Assembly: GCA_044358225.1 (NCBI GenBank)
Contig: JBIKOG010000002.1
Coordinates: 35,167 to 99,166 of the forward strand
Direction: 5' to 3'
From: Ga0077553 sp044358225
GTDB taxonomy: Bacteria > Acidobacteriota > Terriglobia > Bryobacterales > Bryobacteraceae
DNA: 64,000 nucleotides
Shown here: in pieces, positions 42,617 to 51,469 of the stretch
Layout: each line of letters starts with the position of its first letter
Position numbering within the stretch: the stretch's first letter is position 1
Made by a program: the position numbers and the translations under genes
The notes under the pieces: model-generated
What the model was told of the DNA's origin: nothing
Database searches by the model: none
What the model saw: only the letters and a program-made list of their open reading frames with translations

Positions 42617-44200
42617 ATGAGTCTCCAGCCAGGGATGCAGGTGGGCGATTACCAGATCCTGCGCGAATTGGGCGCCGGTGGCATGGGCAAGGTGTTTCAG
42701 GTTCGGAATGTGATTTCCGACCGCATTGAGGCCATGAAGGTCCTGTTGCCCGATTTGGTGGGCGACCCGGGGCTGGCGGACCGGTTCCTGCGCGAGATCA
42801 AAGTGCAGGCGGCGCTGGAGCACCCGAACATTGCGGGGCTGCGCACGGCGATGCGCGACGGCAACCAGTTGCTGATGGTGATGGAGTTCGTGGAAGGCCG
42901 GACGGTGGGCGAATACTTGGACCAGGGTCCGGTGCCGATGCAGAACGCCGTGGGCATTTGCATGGAGGTGCTGTCGGCGCTGGACTATGCGCATTCGCGC
43001 GGCATTGTGCACCGCGACATCAAACCGTCGAACATCATGATCACCACGCAGGGCCAGGTGAAACTGATGGACTTCGGCATTGCGCGCGTGATGAACGACC
43101 CGAGCCTGACGCAGACGCACCAGACGACGGGCTCGCTCTATTACATGTCGCCGGAGCAGATCAACGGCGCCCAATTGGACGGGCGGAGTGATTTGTACTC
43201 CCTCTCCATTTCGCTGTACGAGATGGTGACGGGGCGGCGGCCGTTCGATGGGGAAAACACGTTCGCGATTATGGCGGCGCATATGCATACGGCGCCGGTG
43301 CCTCCGGTGCAGCACGATCCACGCGTTCCGGCGGCGCTGAGCGATGTGATCTTGATGGGCATGGCGAAGGACCCGAACGCGCGGTTTCAAAGCGCTGGGG
43401 CGTTCCGGGCGGCCCTGGGACGAGTTTTAGAAGCACCCGCCCCCGCGCAGGCGGCACCAGCGCCGCAACCTCACGCGGCGGCGCATGGGCCCGCTCCCGC
43501 GGCGATCGCGGCGCCTCCGGCGAAGGCGAGTTCGTCGCCACGCGGTATGTACATGATGGTGGGTTCACTGGCGACGGTGGCTGTACTGGCCGTGTTGGTA
43601 ACGCAGGCGCCGAAGTTCTTCAAGACCAACGCGCAACAGCCCGCGGCACAGCAGGAACCGGTACCCAAGGAACCTCCGGCGCAGCAACAACAGCAGCAGC
43701 CGGCGGTGGATGCGGGAAAGCCGACGGACCCGGCACCCCAGGTGGCGACGCCGCCGAGTTCTGGGCCGCGCGCACAGACGCCCGCCCCGAACTACTCCCA
43801 ACCAGCGGCAAACACTCCGCCGCAGTACACCCCGGCGGCACAGCCCCCGCAGATGCAGCAGCAACAGCAACAACAGCCGCCGCGGGTTTCGGCTCCGGTG
43901 CCATCGGCTCCGGCGGCGCCGGCCGTGGACCGGGCGGGGCTGGACGAGCAGCGACGACGAATCATTCAGATGGCCCAACGGATCTCCACGGCGAAAGCCG
44001 CGCTGCAATCCTTGCGGGAGAGTATGGCGCAGCAGGGGCTACGGCCGCGGGCGGAGTTGCAGGGTTCGTCGCAGCGGATGCAGTTTGAAATGGACCAGGC
44101 GGAAGCGGCGTTGAACAGCGGCAGCGTGGGGCAGGCGAAGCAGCATCTGGATTATGCCGAACGCGCGCTGGAGGCGGTGGAAAAGGCGTTGAACCTGTAG
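42617..44200 (+). CDS. membrane-bound Ser/Thr protein kinase (PknB-like)
   Basis: 527 residues. Residues about 10-270 form a complete eukaryotic-like kinase: GAGGMGKVF Gly loop, Lys in AMKVLL, HRDIKPSNI catalytic loop, DFGIARV, and SPEQ after the activation segment. A Pro/Ala linker, one transmembrane helix (about 315-335), and an extracytoplasmic Pro/Gln-rich stretch follow. The end (about 435-527) is helical and likely coiled coil, with QRRRIIQMAQRI and AEAALNSGSV motifs, rather than PASTA domains. It is probably co-transcribed with the CsgG-like gene, which may share its signal. Confidence 0.93.
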   Translation: MSLQPGMQVGDYQILRELGAGGMGKVFQVRNVISDRIEAMKVLLPDLVGDPGLADRFLREIKVQAALEHPNIAGLRTAMRDGNQLLMVMEFVEGRTVGEYLDQGPVPMQNAVGICMEVLSALDYAHSRGIVHRDIKPSNIMITTQGQVKLMDFGIARVMNDPSLTQTHQTTGSLYYMSPEQINGAQLDGRSDLYSLSISLYEMVTGRRPFDGENTFAIMAAHMHTAPVPPVQHDPRVPAALSDVILMGMAKDPNARFQSAGAFRAALGRVLEAPAPAQAAPAPQPHAAAHGPAPAAIAAPPAKASSSPRGMYMMVGSLATVAVLAVLVTQAPKFFKTNAQQPAAQQEPVPKEPPAQQQQQQPAVDAGKPTDPAPQVATPPSSGPRAQTPAPNYSQPAANTPPQYTPAAQPPQMQQQQQQQPPRVSAPVPSAPAAPAVDRAGLDEQRRRIIQMAQRISTAKAALQSLRESMAQQGLRPRAELQGSSQRMQFEMDQAEAALNSGSVGQAKQHLDYAERALEAVEKALNL

Positions 44201-44203
44201 CGG

Positions 44204-46624
44204 TTACTCTTGGCGAAGAGCGCGCAACGGGTCGATCCGGGCCGCGCGCCAGGCCGGGATGCTGGTGGCGGCGATGGCCACGAAGAGCAGCAGGAAGCAG
44301 ACGATCGAGAGCACGATCGGGTCGAAGGCGCTGACGCCGAAGAGCAGATTGCTGAGCAGGCGGCCAAGGGCGAGCGTGAGCACGAGTCCACAGGCGACGC
44401 CGAGCAGGACGAGCTTGCCGCTATGGCTGAGGATGAGCTTCAGCACATCGCCCTGCGTGGCGCCAACGGCCATACGGATGCCGATTTCCTGGGTGCGGCG
44501 GCTGACGGCGTACGACATTACGCCATAGATGCCGATGCTGGCCAGAAGCAGGGCGGCGGCGGCGAAGAGGGCAGTGAGGAAGCCGCGGGCGCGGGGGGCG
44601 GCGGCGGAATCGAGCACGACTTCGTCCATGCTGCGGATGCGGTAGAGGGGGAGGTCGCGGTCGAGATCGCGGAGCACCTGCTTCATGGCGGCGGCGATGG
44701 TCTCGCGCGGAGCGTTGGAGCGAATCAGGATGTTGGCGATGGGGTACGGACTCTGGAGGAGCGGGACGTAGACTTCGACGCGAGGCTGCTGGGCCAGGTT
44801 CTCATGACGGACGCCGCCCACCACGCCAACCACTTCCCCTTCAAACGGCGCGGCGCCGCCGGTGAACAGTTGCAGACGCTGGCCAACGGCGCTGCGGCCG
44901 GCGAAGTACTGCTGCGCCATGGGTTCGCTGATGACGATGGCCTTGGGGGCGTCGCGGCCGTCCTGCTGATTGAAAAATCGCCCCTGTTTGAGCGGGATTC
45001 CCATGGCTTCGAAATAACCGGCGGTGACGGAGGTGAAGCCGGTAAACGGGGGGATCGGGGGCGGTGGATCGCCGACGACTTTGAACTCGTAGAACGAGTA
45101 GACAGTTCCCATGGGGAGAGCGAGAGCGGCGCCGGCGGCCTGCACGCCAGGGAGGGTTCGAAGGCGGGCAAGGTAGCTTTCGACGAACGCGGCCGTGGCG
45201 TCGAGAGTGCGGAACTTGCGCATGGGGAGCGTCATCTCCGTGGTTACGACGCCGGCGGTACGAAAGCCGGGATCGACGGAGAGGAGTTGGCGGAGCGACT
45301 CAAGCAGGAGCCCGGCGCCGGCGAGGAGAACGATGGCGAGAGCGATTTCGCCGACGACCAGAAAACTGCGCAGGCGGACGCGACCGGCGCCTTCGCCGCC
45401 GCCACGCGAACCGGCGTCGCGAAGCGCTTCGTGCTGGTCGCCGCGGGTGGCTTGGAGCGCGGGGGCGAGTCCGAACAGCAGCGCGGTGACGACGGAGATG
45501 CCGAGGGCAAAGAGGAGCGAGCCGGGATCGAGCGTGAGTTCGGCGGCGCGGGGAAGCGAGTCCGGATTCCAGGAGCGAAGGAGGCGAACGGCCCACCAGG
45601 CGATGAGGGTACCAAGGGCGCCACCGGCGATGGAGAGCGCAAGACTTTCGGCGAAGAGTTGGCGGACGATGACGGCGCGAGGGGCCCCGAGCGCGTGGCG
45701 GACAGCGATTTCGCGGCGGCGCGTGGTGGCGCGGGCGAGGAGGAGATTGGCAACGTTGGCAGAGCCGATCAGGAGAAGAAAGGCCGTGATGCCGGTGAGG
45801 AGGAAGAGGGTTTCGCGGACCGATCCCGTTACGCGGTCGGTGAGGGACTGGACGTCGAAGCGGTAGCCGACATTCGAGGCGGGATAGGTACGTTCCAGTT
45901 CGGCGGCGATGGAGGAGAGTTCCTGGGCGGCGAGCGGGGCCGAGGCGTTGGGCGTCATGCGGGCGACGCCCAGATAACTATGCGCTTCGCGCATGAGTGT
46001 GGCCTGGGTGCCGATCGGAATGGGCACCCAGATGGCGATCCGCGCAGGGAACTGGAAGCCCGGTGGCATGACGCCGATGATCTGGTAGGAGACGGAGTTC
46101 AGATTAATGTTGGCGCCGACGGCCGCGGGGTCGGCCGCGTAGTTACGGACCCAGAGATCGTGGCTGAGAACGGCGACACGGGGGCCGCCGCGTTGATCCT
46201 CGCCAGATTGGAACGTACGCCCGGCGGCTGGGGGGACGCCGAGAACATCGAAAAAATTGGCGGTGACGCGCATGCCATCGACCTGCTCCGGTTCTCCGGT
46301 GCCGGTGACGACGAGCTTGTCCGCAAAGAAAGAGTAGGCTGCGGTATTGGAGAGGGTGCGCGACTGGCGGCGGATATCGAGGAGATCGGGGATGGAAACG
46401 CCGGAACTTTCGGCGCCAAAACGCGCCTCCCTACCGCCAAACCAGAGGAGTTGTTCCGGTTGGCGATAGGGCAGTGGCTTTAGCAGCACGCCGCGGACGA
46501 TGGAGAAGACCGCGGTATTGGCCCCGATGCCGAGAGCGAGCGTCAGGAGCGCGAGGATGGAAAAAGATGGGTGTCTCCACAACAGCCGGAGGCCGAAGGA
46601 AAGATCGTCCCAGAACGGGCGCAT
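44204..46624 (-). CDS. ADOP-type duplicated ABC permease (MacB/FtsX-like)
   Basis: 806 residues, two fused MacB-PCD plus FtsX units. The N-terminus WRHPSFSILALLTLALGIGANTAVFS is a hallmark of the 'acidobacterial duplicated orphan permease' family, given here in part (ALGIGANTAVFS); residues about 10-440 and 441-806 repeat the same fold, with about eight transmembrane helices. These permeases lack a dedicated ATPase gene, and their substrate is unknown. No ABC ATPase is adjacent here either. It is convergent with the kinase gene, three bases apart, and followed by the isomerase-like gene's end on the other side. Confidence 0.93.
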   Translation of the reverse strand: MRPFWDDLSFGLRLLWRHPSFSILALLTLALGIGANTAVFSIVRGVLLKPLPYRQPEQLLWFGGREARFGAESSGVSIPDLLDIRRQSRTLSNTAAYSFFADKLVVTGTGEPEQVDGMRVTANFFDVLGVPPAAGRTFQSGEDQRGGPRVAVLSHDLWVRNYAADPAAVGANINLNSVSYQIIGVMPPGFQFPARIAIWVPIPIGTQATLMREAHSYLGVARMTPNASAPLAAQELSSIAAELERTYPASNVGYRFDVQSLTDRVTGSVRETLFLLTGITAFLLLIGSANVANLLLARATTRRREIAVRHALGAPRAVIVRQLFAESLALSIAGGALGTLIAWWAVRLLRSWNPDSLPRAAELTLDPGSLLFALGISVVTALLFGLAPALQATRGDQHEALRDAGSRGGGEGAGRVRLRSFLVVGEIALAIVLLAGAGLLLESLRQLLSVDPGFRTAGVVTTEMTLPMRKFRTLDATAAFVESYLARLRTLPGVQAAGAALALPMGTVYSFYEFKVVGDPPPPIPPFTGFTSVTAGYFEAMGIPLKQGRFFNQQDGRDAPKAIVISEPMAQQYFAGRSAVGQRLQLFTGGAAPFEGEVVGVVGGVRHENLAQQPRVEVYVPLLQSPYPIANILIRSNAPRETIAAAMKQVLRDLDRDLPLYRIRSMDEVVLDSAAAPRARGFLTALFAAAALLLASIGIYGVMSYAVSRRTQEIGIRMAVGATQGDVLKLILSHSGKLVLLGVACGLVLTLALGRLLSNLLFGVSAFDPIVLSIVCFLLLFVAIAATSIPAWRAARIDPLRALRQE

Positions 46625-46631
46625 TGAGAGT

Positions 46632-47453
46632 TTAGGATTGCATACCGGCCAGGACGCCGCGCATATAGGCGAAGCTCTTGACCATGCCCGGCAGCGGGTT
46701 TTTCAGGTTGATCTCGTATTCCAGGTTGGCGTTGCCAGTGTACTTTTTCTTCTTGAGGAGCTTGAAAATGGCCGCAATGGGGATAGCGCCGTCACCGACT
46801 TCGCATTGCGAGTCACGCTCGTTGAGGTTTTTGAGATCCTTGATGTGGAAGTCGAGGAGGCGGGGACCGGCGAGTTCGATCGAACCCAGAACACTCGCGC
46901 CCGTGCGGACGGTGTGGCCGATGTCGATGCAGAGGCCCATCCGGGGATCCATGTTCTTGACGGCGTCAAAGACCGATTTCGGCGAGGGGAAGTTCTTGTC
47001 CTCGGGGCCGTGGTTATGAATCATGGCCTTGATGTTGTACTTTTTGACGAACTTTTCGATGCGGGGCAGGGTTTGGATGTTCGGCGCGCAAACGATGCCG
47101 GTGGCGCCCATCACTTGAGCGTACTTGAAGTTGATTTCGATTTCTTCGTCGTCGTCCTTGGTCATGGTGATGTTGCCGACGGAGACAACCTTGATGCCAA
47201 CGGCGTCGAGGTCCTTACGAGCCTGGGCCCATTCGGCGGGATCGCCTTTGATCTTGGCGTGGAATTCCTTGAGCGAGACCGTGTCGACGTCGAGAGTCTT
47301 CAGCATCTCAATTGCCTGCGGCCGGGGAAAGCCACGCAGGGAGTACGTGGCTACGCCTAGGCGGAAGCCGGCAGAGGAGTCAATTTTGGGCGCGGCGGCG
47401 AGCGGAGTGGCCAGGGCGGCAGGGAGAAGTTGCAGGACGTTGCGACGGTTCAT
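46632..47453 (-). CDS. secreted sugar-phosphate isomerase/epimerase-like TIM barrel
   Basis: 273 residues of the xylose isomerase-like/AP endonuclease 2 family, with a Tat-like leader (MNRRNVLQLLPAALATPLAAAP in part: RRNVLQLL). TIM-barrel landmarks are GVATYSLRGF, HNHGPEDKNF, LCIDIGHTVR and DFHIKDLKN, whose His, Glu and Asp could hold a divalent metal. Such exported relatives are common in Acidobacteria and Planctomycetes and may act on sugars such as 3-keto derivatives. It is eight bases from the ADOP gene on the same strand. Confidence 0.85.
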   Translation of the reverse strand: MNRRNVLQLLPAALATPLAAAPKIDSSAGFRLGVATYSLRGFPRPQAIEMLKTLDVDTVSLKEFHAKIKGDPAEWAQARKDLDAVGIKVVSVGNITMTKDDDEEIEINFKYAQVMGATGIVCAPNIQTLPRIEKFVKKYNIKAMIHNHGPEDKNFPSPKSVFDAVKNMDPRMGLCIDIGHTVRTGASVLGSIELAGPRLLDFHIKDLKNLNERDSQCEVGDGAIPIAAIFKLLKKKKYTGNANLEYEINLKNPLPGMVKSFAYMRGVLAGMQS

Positions 47454-47475
47454 TCTGGGAACATAGTATCGTAAC

Positions 47476-47504
47476 TTGCGGTATTGGCGCGATAGGGCTA
47501 TGAT
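47476..47504 (+). promoter_or_regulatory. tRNA-Pro promoter
   Basis: TTGCGG (47476-47481) and TATGAT (47499-47504) are spaced by 17 bp, predicting a start about 16 bases before the tRNA. The -10 is one change from consensus. It would also transcribe the PAP2 gene after the tRNA. Confidence 0.65.
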
Positions 47505-47526
47505 GAAAAGGTTGTCTGTGCGCCGT

Positions 47527-47603
47527 CGGGGCGTGGCTCAGCCTGGTAGAGCGCCTGGTTCGGGACCAGGAGGCCGGAGGTTCGAATCCTCTCGCCCCGA
47601 CCA
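47527..47603 (+). tRNA. tRNA-Pro (CGG)
   Basis: Complete cloverleaf: acceptor CGGGGCG/CGCCCCG, discriminator A, encoded CCA (47601-47603). The anticodon loop TTCGGGA within CCTGG/CCAGG gives CGG, reading CCG codons, which are frequent in a high-GC genome. It stands alone with its own promoter. Confidence 0.97.
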
Positions 47604-47625
47604 TTTCTTTCGCTACGAGTAGATC

Positions 47626-48492
47626 ATGGCGGATTCCGCTTCACAGACACAGGCGATTTTTCGATTGCGCTCGGGTGAGCGGGTCGCGGTAGTGTTTTTT
47701 GTCTATTTGGCCGGACTGGGGATCTACCGGGAGATAGGCACCATGCAGATTGTGGCCTTATTGGCGACTGCCGGGGCGATCTTTGCGGGGGCGTTGTGGG
47801 AGTCGTCGAGCTCAACCGCGGCAACGAGGGTGGTGAGGGACTGGCTGTCGATGGGCCTGATTCTTGCGGGTTACTGGAGCGTGGGCTGGTTCGTGGCCCC
47901 GCCATTGGTGCAGCGGCAGGAAGAATGGCTGGGTTGGGACCGGGCGGTGCTAGGGGAGTGGGGACTGCGGGCGGTGGTGGAAAGCCTGGGGCTGGTGATC
48001 CCAACGGTGCTGGAGATTCTGTACCTGCTGCTCTACGCGGTACCGCCGATTTGCATCTGCGCGATCTATTGGGTGGGCGGACGGCAGCGCGTCCATACGT
48101 TCCTGTATACGCTGTTGCTGGGAACATTTTCGGCCTATGCGTTGCTGCCGCTGGTTCCCGTTCATGGGCCGCATGTGGTCTATCCGCTCTTGGATTTGCC
48201 GAGCCAGAGCGGGGTGGGGCGGGCGTTGAACGTGTGGATTCTGGACCACATGGACATTCCCACGAGCGTGTTTCCCAGCGGACACGTGGCAGTAGCGTTC
48301 GCCTCCGCGTTTGGCATGTTGCGGGCCGTGCGGAGACATATCGCGCTGTGGGCGCCTGTTTTCGCCGTGGCGGCGCTGGTCTATGTGGCGACGATTTATT
48401 GCCGCTACCACTATTGCGTGGACGGCATGGCCAGCATTGCCGTGGTTACGGCTGCGTGGATTGTCGGCGGTCACGGAGAAGAAATTTCGTGA
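47626..48492 (+). CDS. PAP2-superfamily membrane phosphatase
   Basis: 288 residues with about six to eight hydrophobic helices. The PAP2 signature is at the C-terminal side: FPSGHVAVAF (motif 2 with His) near residue 212 and YCRYHYCVDG (motif 3) near 262, while motif 1 is poor, as in the inositol-phosphorylceramide-synthase-like subgroup. It probably acts on a lipid phosphate or phosphodiester at the membrane. It begins 22 bases after tRNA-Pro with no strong ribosome site and ends 5 bases from tRNA-Cys on the other strand. Confidence 0.85.
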   Translation: MADSASQTQAIFRLRSGERVAVVFFVYLAGLGIYREIGTMQIVALLATAGAIFAGALWESSSSTAATRVVRDWLSMGLILAGYWSVGWFVAPPLVQRQEEWLGWDRAVLGEWGLRAVVESLGLVIPTVLEILYLLLYAVPPICICAIYWVGGRQRVHTFLYTLLLGTFSAYALLPLVPVHGPHVVYPLLDLPSQSGVGRALNVWILDHMDIPTSVFPSGHVAVAFASAFGMLRAVRRHIALWAPVFAVAALVYVATIYCRYHYCVDGMASIAVVTAAWIVGGHGEEIS

Positions 48493-48497
48493 CGAGT

Positions 48498-48572
48498 TGG
48501 AGGCGCGGGTCGGGATCGAACCGACGAGTGAGGGTTTTGCAGACCCTTGCCTTACCACTTGGCTACCGCGCC
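48498..48572 (-). tRNA. tRNA-Cys (GCA)
   Basis: Cloverleaf on the minus strand: acceptor GGCGCGG/CCGCGCC, discriminator T, encoded CCA (complement TGG at 48498-48500). The anticodon loop CTGCAAA gives GCA. The 5' G preceding position 1 in the DNA (48573) is not part of the tRNA. It is tail to tail with the PAP2 gene. Confidence 0.96.
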
Positions 48573-48594
48573 CCTCGTTAAGGCCGACCTCTTT

Positions 48595-48624
48595 AGCGTA
48601 TGCTACGGCGTACCGGCTATGCAA
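48595..48624 (-). promoter_or_regulatory. candidate tRNA-Cys promoter
   Basis: The minus strand shows TTGCAT (48619-48624), an 18-bp spacer and TACGCT (48595-48600), with a predicted start about 15 bases before the tRNA. The match is moderate; position supports it. Confidence 0.45.
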
Positions 48625-48655
48625 GCCCAAGCCGGTTCCGCTGAAGGAGATCCCC

Positions 48656-49201
48656 ATGGAACGACGAACCCTCTTCCCCGCCCTGGCCGCTGGAATGGCC
48701 GCCAACGCGGCCCCTTTTTCGAATCCGTTTGCGCAGGCTTTTCTGAAGAGCTTTGTGGAACACTGGCGCGACACGCGCGAATATTCCCTGGCCGTGCTGG
48801 ACGCCATGCCCGCCGACAAGTTCACATCCAAGGCCAATCCAGCCCAGCGCACGTTTGGCGAACAGATGCTGCATCTGGCATCGGCGAACAACGCCTACTT
48901 CCGCGGGTTCGATCTGGTGCCGCCACCGGAAATGAAGGCCCCCAGCGCGGCCGATAAGGCGGCAGTGCGGGCGTTTGTCGTGGCCGGATTCGACTTCACG
49001 GACGCCGTCTTGGCGAAGATGACGGAGAAAGACGTACTCCGCACCGACGTCAAATTCAGCCCACGGCTGCCACCGCATTCGACGGTGGACATTTTTCTGC
49101 GCGCCTACATGCACACGGCGCATCACCGCGGGCAGATCATCACCTATTTGCGGGTGAACGAGATCGTGCCGCCAACGTGGAAATTCGAGCCGCACGCTTA
49201 G
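48656..49201 (+). CDS. DinB-family protein
   Basis: 181 residues. The four-helix DinB/YfiT fold is indicated by SFVEHWRDTREYSLAVLDAMPADKF near residue 30, given in part (TREYSLAVLDAMP), by GEQMLHLASANNAYF with a metal-binding His near 72, and by MHTAHHRGQIITYLR with two His near 155. Metal-dependent thiol transferase or hydrolase activity is typical of the family. The N-terminal RRTLFPALAAGMAANAA may be an export signal. The ATG has AAGGAGA five bases upstream. Its stop overlaps that of the convergent nitrilase gene. Confidence 0.88.
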   Translation: MERRTLFPALAAGMAANAAPFSNPFAQAFLKSFVEHWRDTREYSLAVLDAMPADKFTSKANPAQRTFGEQMLHLASANNAYFRGFDLVPPPEMKAPSAADKAAVRAFVVAGFDFTDAVLAKMTEKDVLRTDVKFSPRLPPHSTVDIFLRAYMHTAHHRGQIITYLRVNEIVPPTWKFEPHA

Positions 49202-50067
49202 TCGAGCGGCTTCGTTCGATCGCGCAGAAGTTGTTCCACACCCTGTTTCCACCACGCGCCCGTGACGCCCTCCAGCGGGCGCGTGAGTTTGCCGGGACGG
49301 ATACGCAGCGTTTCCACAATGGTGTCTTCGCCGTAGATGGAGGCTTCGCTGAGGATATTGCCGTCGTCCTTGATGATGCGCGAGTGGCCGTGGGAGCCGG
49401 AGTTATCGCTGACGTTGCCGGGAGCGTTGGAGGCGACCGCAAACATCTGGTTTTCGACGGCGCGGGCCATCATTTGTGCGCGATAACCGGGTAGTTTTGA
49501 CTCGTTTTTCATGCCCGATTCGTGGCTGATGTAGTAGACCACGCGGGCCCCGGCGATGGCGGGCAGGCGGACGAATTCCGGGTAGCGTTCGTCGTGGCAG
49601 ATGATGACGGTGGAGTCGACGCCGCGAAGGGTGAACAGGGCCATGTGGTTCCCGGGAGTGGCCCATTTTTCGCCGGCCAACTGCAGCTTGCCGAAGCGCT
49701 CAATGATGGCGCCTTTTTCATCGAAGACGAGCGCCACGTTGTAGGTGTGGCCATTGGTTTTGTATGCCGAGCCGACCACGGCGGCGATGCGCCGGCGGGC
49801 GCAGGCCCGGCCGATCTCCTGCGCCGCGGATTCCAATTGGGCGGCATCGGGCTGGAACGAAGCCTCCGTTGTGTAGCCGGTGACGGCGCACTCCGGGAAG
49901 GCGGCGACGTGGACGCCGGCATCGGCGAGTTGTTCCAGTTTGGCGATGATGCGTTTGGTGTTGTCGGCAATGTCGAAAGAAGAACGGAACTGGACGGCGG
50001 CGACTTTCAGTTCCACGGGCTGAGCGAAGAGGGATACAGCAGCGGCGAGGAGCAGAATGCACTTCAT
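49198..50067 (-). CDS. secreted carbon-nitrogen hydrolase (nitrilase family)
   Basis: 289 residues with a signal peptide (about 1-15, LFAQ), unusual for this normally cytosolic family. The catalytic triad is visible: Glu in AAFPECAVTGY, Lys in RFGKLQLAGEKW and Cys in VIICHDERYPEF. It should cleave an amide or nitrile outside the cytoplasm. The ATG at 50067 overlaps the stop of the upstream sulfatase in an ATGA junction, so the two are translationally coupled; a longer frame is rejected. It ends four bases inside the convergent DinB gene. Confidence 0.9.
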   Translation of the reverse strand: MKCILLLAAAVSLFAQPVELKVAAVQFRSSFDIADNTKRIIAKLEQLADAGVHVAAFPECAVTGYTTEASFQPDAAQLESAAQEIGRACARRRIAAVVGSAYKTNGHTYNVALVFDEKGAIIERFGKLQLAGEKWATPGNHMALFTLRGVDSTVIICHDERYPEFVRLPAIAGARVVYYISHESGMKNESKLPGYRAQMMARAVENQMFAVASNAPGNVSDNSGSHGHSRIIKDDGNILSEASIYGEDTIVETLRIRPGKLTRPLEGVTGAWWKQGVEQLLRDRTKPLD

Positions 50068-51398
50068 TTTTTTGCTTCCTTGGGGGGATAGTCGGCGTTT
50101 TCGGTGCGGGCGGTGTTGAGCAGCGCGGTCAATTCGCGCACAATCGCCGGGTTCGTTGCGGCCAGGTCGTTTTGCTCTTCCGGGTCTTTGGCGAGGTCGT
50201 AGAGTTCCAGAGTGCCTGCCAAACCGTGGCGAACGCCCTTCCAGTTTCCTTTTCGGATTCCCTGGTGGAACCCTTTCTGGTGGGATTCCCAGTAGAAGAA
50301 TTCGCGCTTGGGCTCTTCCGGTTTTCCGAGGAAGACGGGGAGCATGGAGACGCCGTCGGCGCCCTTGGGCGGCTCGACATTGGCGATGGCGGCGGCGGTG
50401 GGCAACAGATCCCAGAAGGCCCACGGCGTATCGCTGACGCCGCCGGGGGCGATGCGTCCTGGCCAGCGGGCGATCATCGGCACGCGGATACCTCCCTCGT
50501 ACACTTCGCCTTTGGCGCCACGGAAACGGCCGGTACTTTTGAACAGCGGCAGGCCGGCTTTGTGGCCGGCGCCGTTATCGCTGGTGAAGATGACGAGCGT
50601 CTGCGTGGCCAGGCGCAGGCGGCTGAGCAGTTCCACGACATTGCCGATGCCGCGATCCATATGCGTGATCATGGCGGCGTAGTTCTTGTCGGCCTCCGAC
50701 CACGGCTTGTCCTTGTAGATCCCCTGCGAGGGCACCTGCAGATCGGCGTGCGGCGCGGTGTAGGTGAGGTAAAGAAAGAACGGATTCCAGCGATTGACGC
50801 GAATGAATCGGAGCGCTTCGCGGGTGAAGAGATCGGTGGTGTATTCGCCGTGGGCGCCGCCCTGGTTGCCAGCAAGCGGTTCCTTCTTTTCGTTTCGCCA
50901 GAGGTGATCGGTGTAGTAGTCGACGGCGTGATCCTGATTCAGGAAGCCGTACCAATCGTCGAAGCCCTGCCGATTGGGAACGCCGGTCGTTTCGGGCTCG
51001 CCCAGCCCCCATTTGCCAACGATGCCGGTGGCGTAGCCGGCGGCGCGAAGCATCTTGGCAACGCTGGGATCCTCCGGCACCAGCGGGACGCGTTCGCCGG
51101 TCTGCACCGAATGGTTCCAACGGACGCGAGTGTGGCCCGCGTGCTGGCCGGTGACGAGGCAACTGCGGGACGGCGCGCAGACCGGGGCGCCGGCATAGGC
51201 GGAGGTGAAGCGGAGGCCCTGGGCGGCCAGACGGTCAATGTGAGGGGTTTGGATATGCGCCTGGCCGTAGCAGCCGGGGTCCCCGTAGCCCATGTCGTCG
51301 GCCATGATCCAGATGATGTTCGGCCGCCGTGGGGCTTGCGCGAAGACCGCGCCGGACAAAGTGAGCGAAAGCCATTGCCGGCGAGAGAGTGGGGTCAT
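50064..51398 (-). CDS. secreted arylsulfatase A-like sulfatase
   Basis: 444 residues with a leader (SRRQWLSLTLSGAVFAQA, Tat or Sec). Cys74 in VCAPSRSCLVTGQHAG is the formylglycine site; DDMGYGDPGCYG holds early metal ligands and FTSDNGAGHK the later ones. Residues fit the arylsulfatase A branch. The ATG at 51398 begins the leader; an upstream extension is not credible. It is followed by the coupled nitrilase gene, a pairing that suggests a substrate with both sulfate and amide groups. It is divergent to the Gfo/Idh/MocA pair. Confidence 0.92.
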   Translation of the reverse strand: MTPLSRRQWLSLTLSGAVFAQAPRRPNIIWIMADDMGYGDPGCYGQAHIQTPHIDRLAAQGLRFTSAYAGAPVCAPSRSCLVTGQHAGHTRVRWNHSVQTGERVPLVPEDPSVAKMLRAAGYATGIVGKWGLGEPETTGVPNRQGFDDWYGFLNQDHAVDYYTDHLWRNEKKEPLAGNQGGAHGEYTTDLFTREALRFIRVNRWNPFFLYLTYTAPHADLQVPSQGIYKDKPWSEADKNYAAMITHMDRGIGNVVELLSRLRLATQTLVIFTSDNGAGHKAGLPLFKSTGRFRGAKGEVYEGGIRVPMIARWPGRIAPGGVSDTPWAFWDLLPTAAAIANVEPPKGADGVSMLPVFLGKPEEPKREFFYWESHQKGFHQGIRKGNWKGVRHGLAGTLELYDLAKDPEEQNDLAATNPAIVRELTALLNTARTENADYPPKEAKK

Positions 51399-51469
51399 GC
51401 CTTGCCCATGGTAGTAAATTGGCGTCTGTTTGCGCTGAGAGCAAGGGCGGGTTGATATAATCGCGGGCG

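Noticed and set aside
44210..46483. 757-codon frame opposite the ADOP permease
   Set aside because: Shadow of GC-rich coding with Gly/Glu/Asp bias and no recognisable domain.
49198..50424. 408-residue form of the nitrilase
   Set aside because: The extension is Arg/Gly-rich shadow of the sulfatase gene; the signal peptide starts at 50067.
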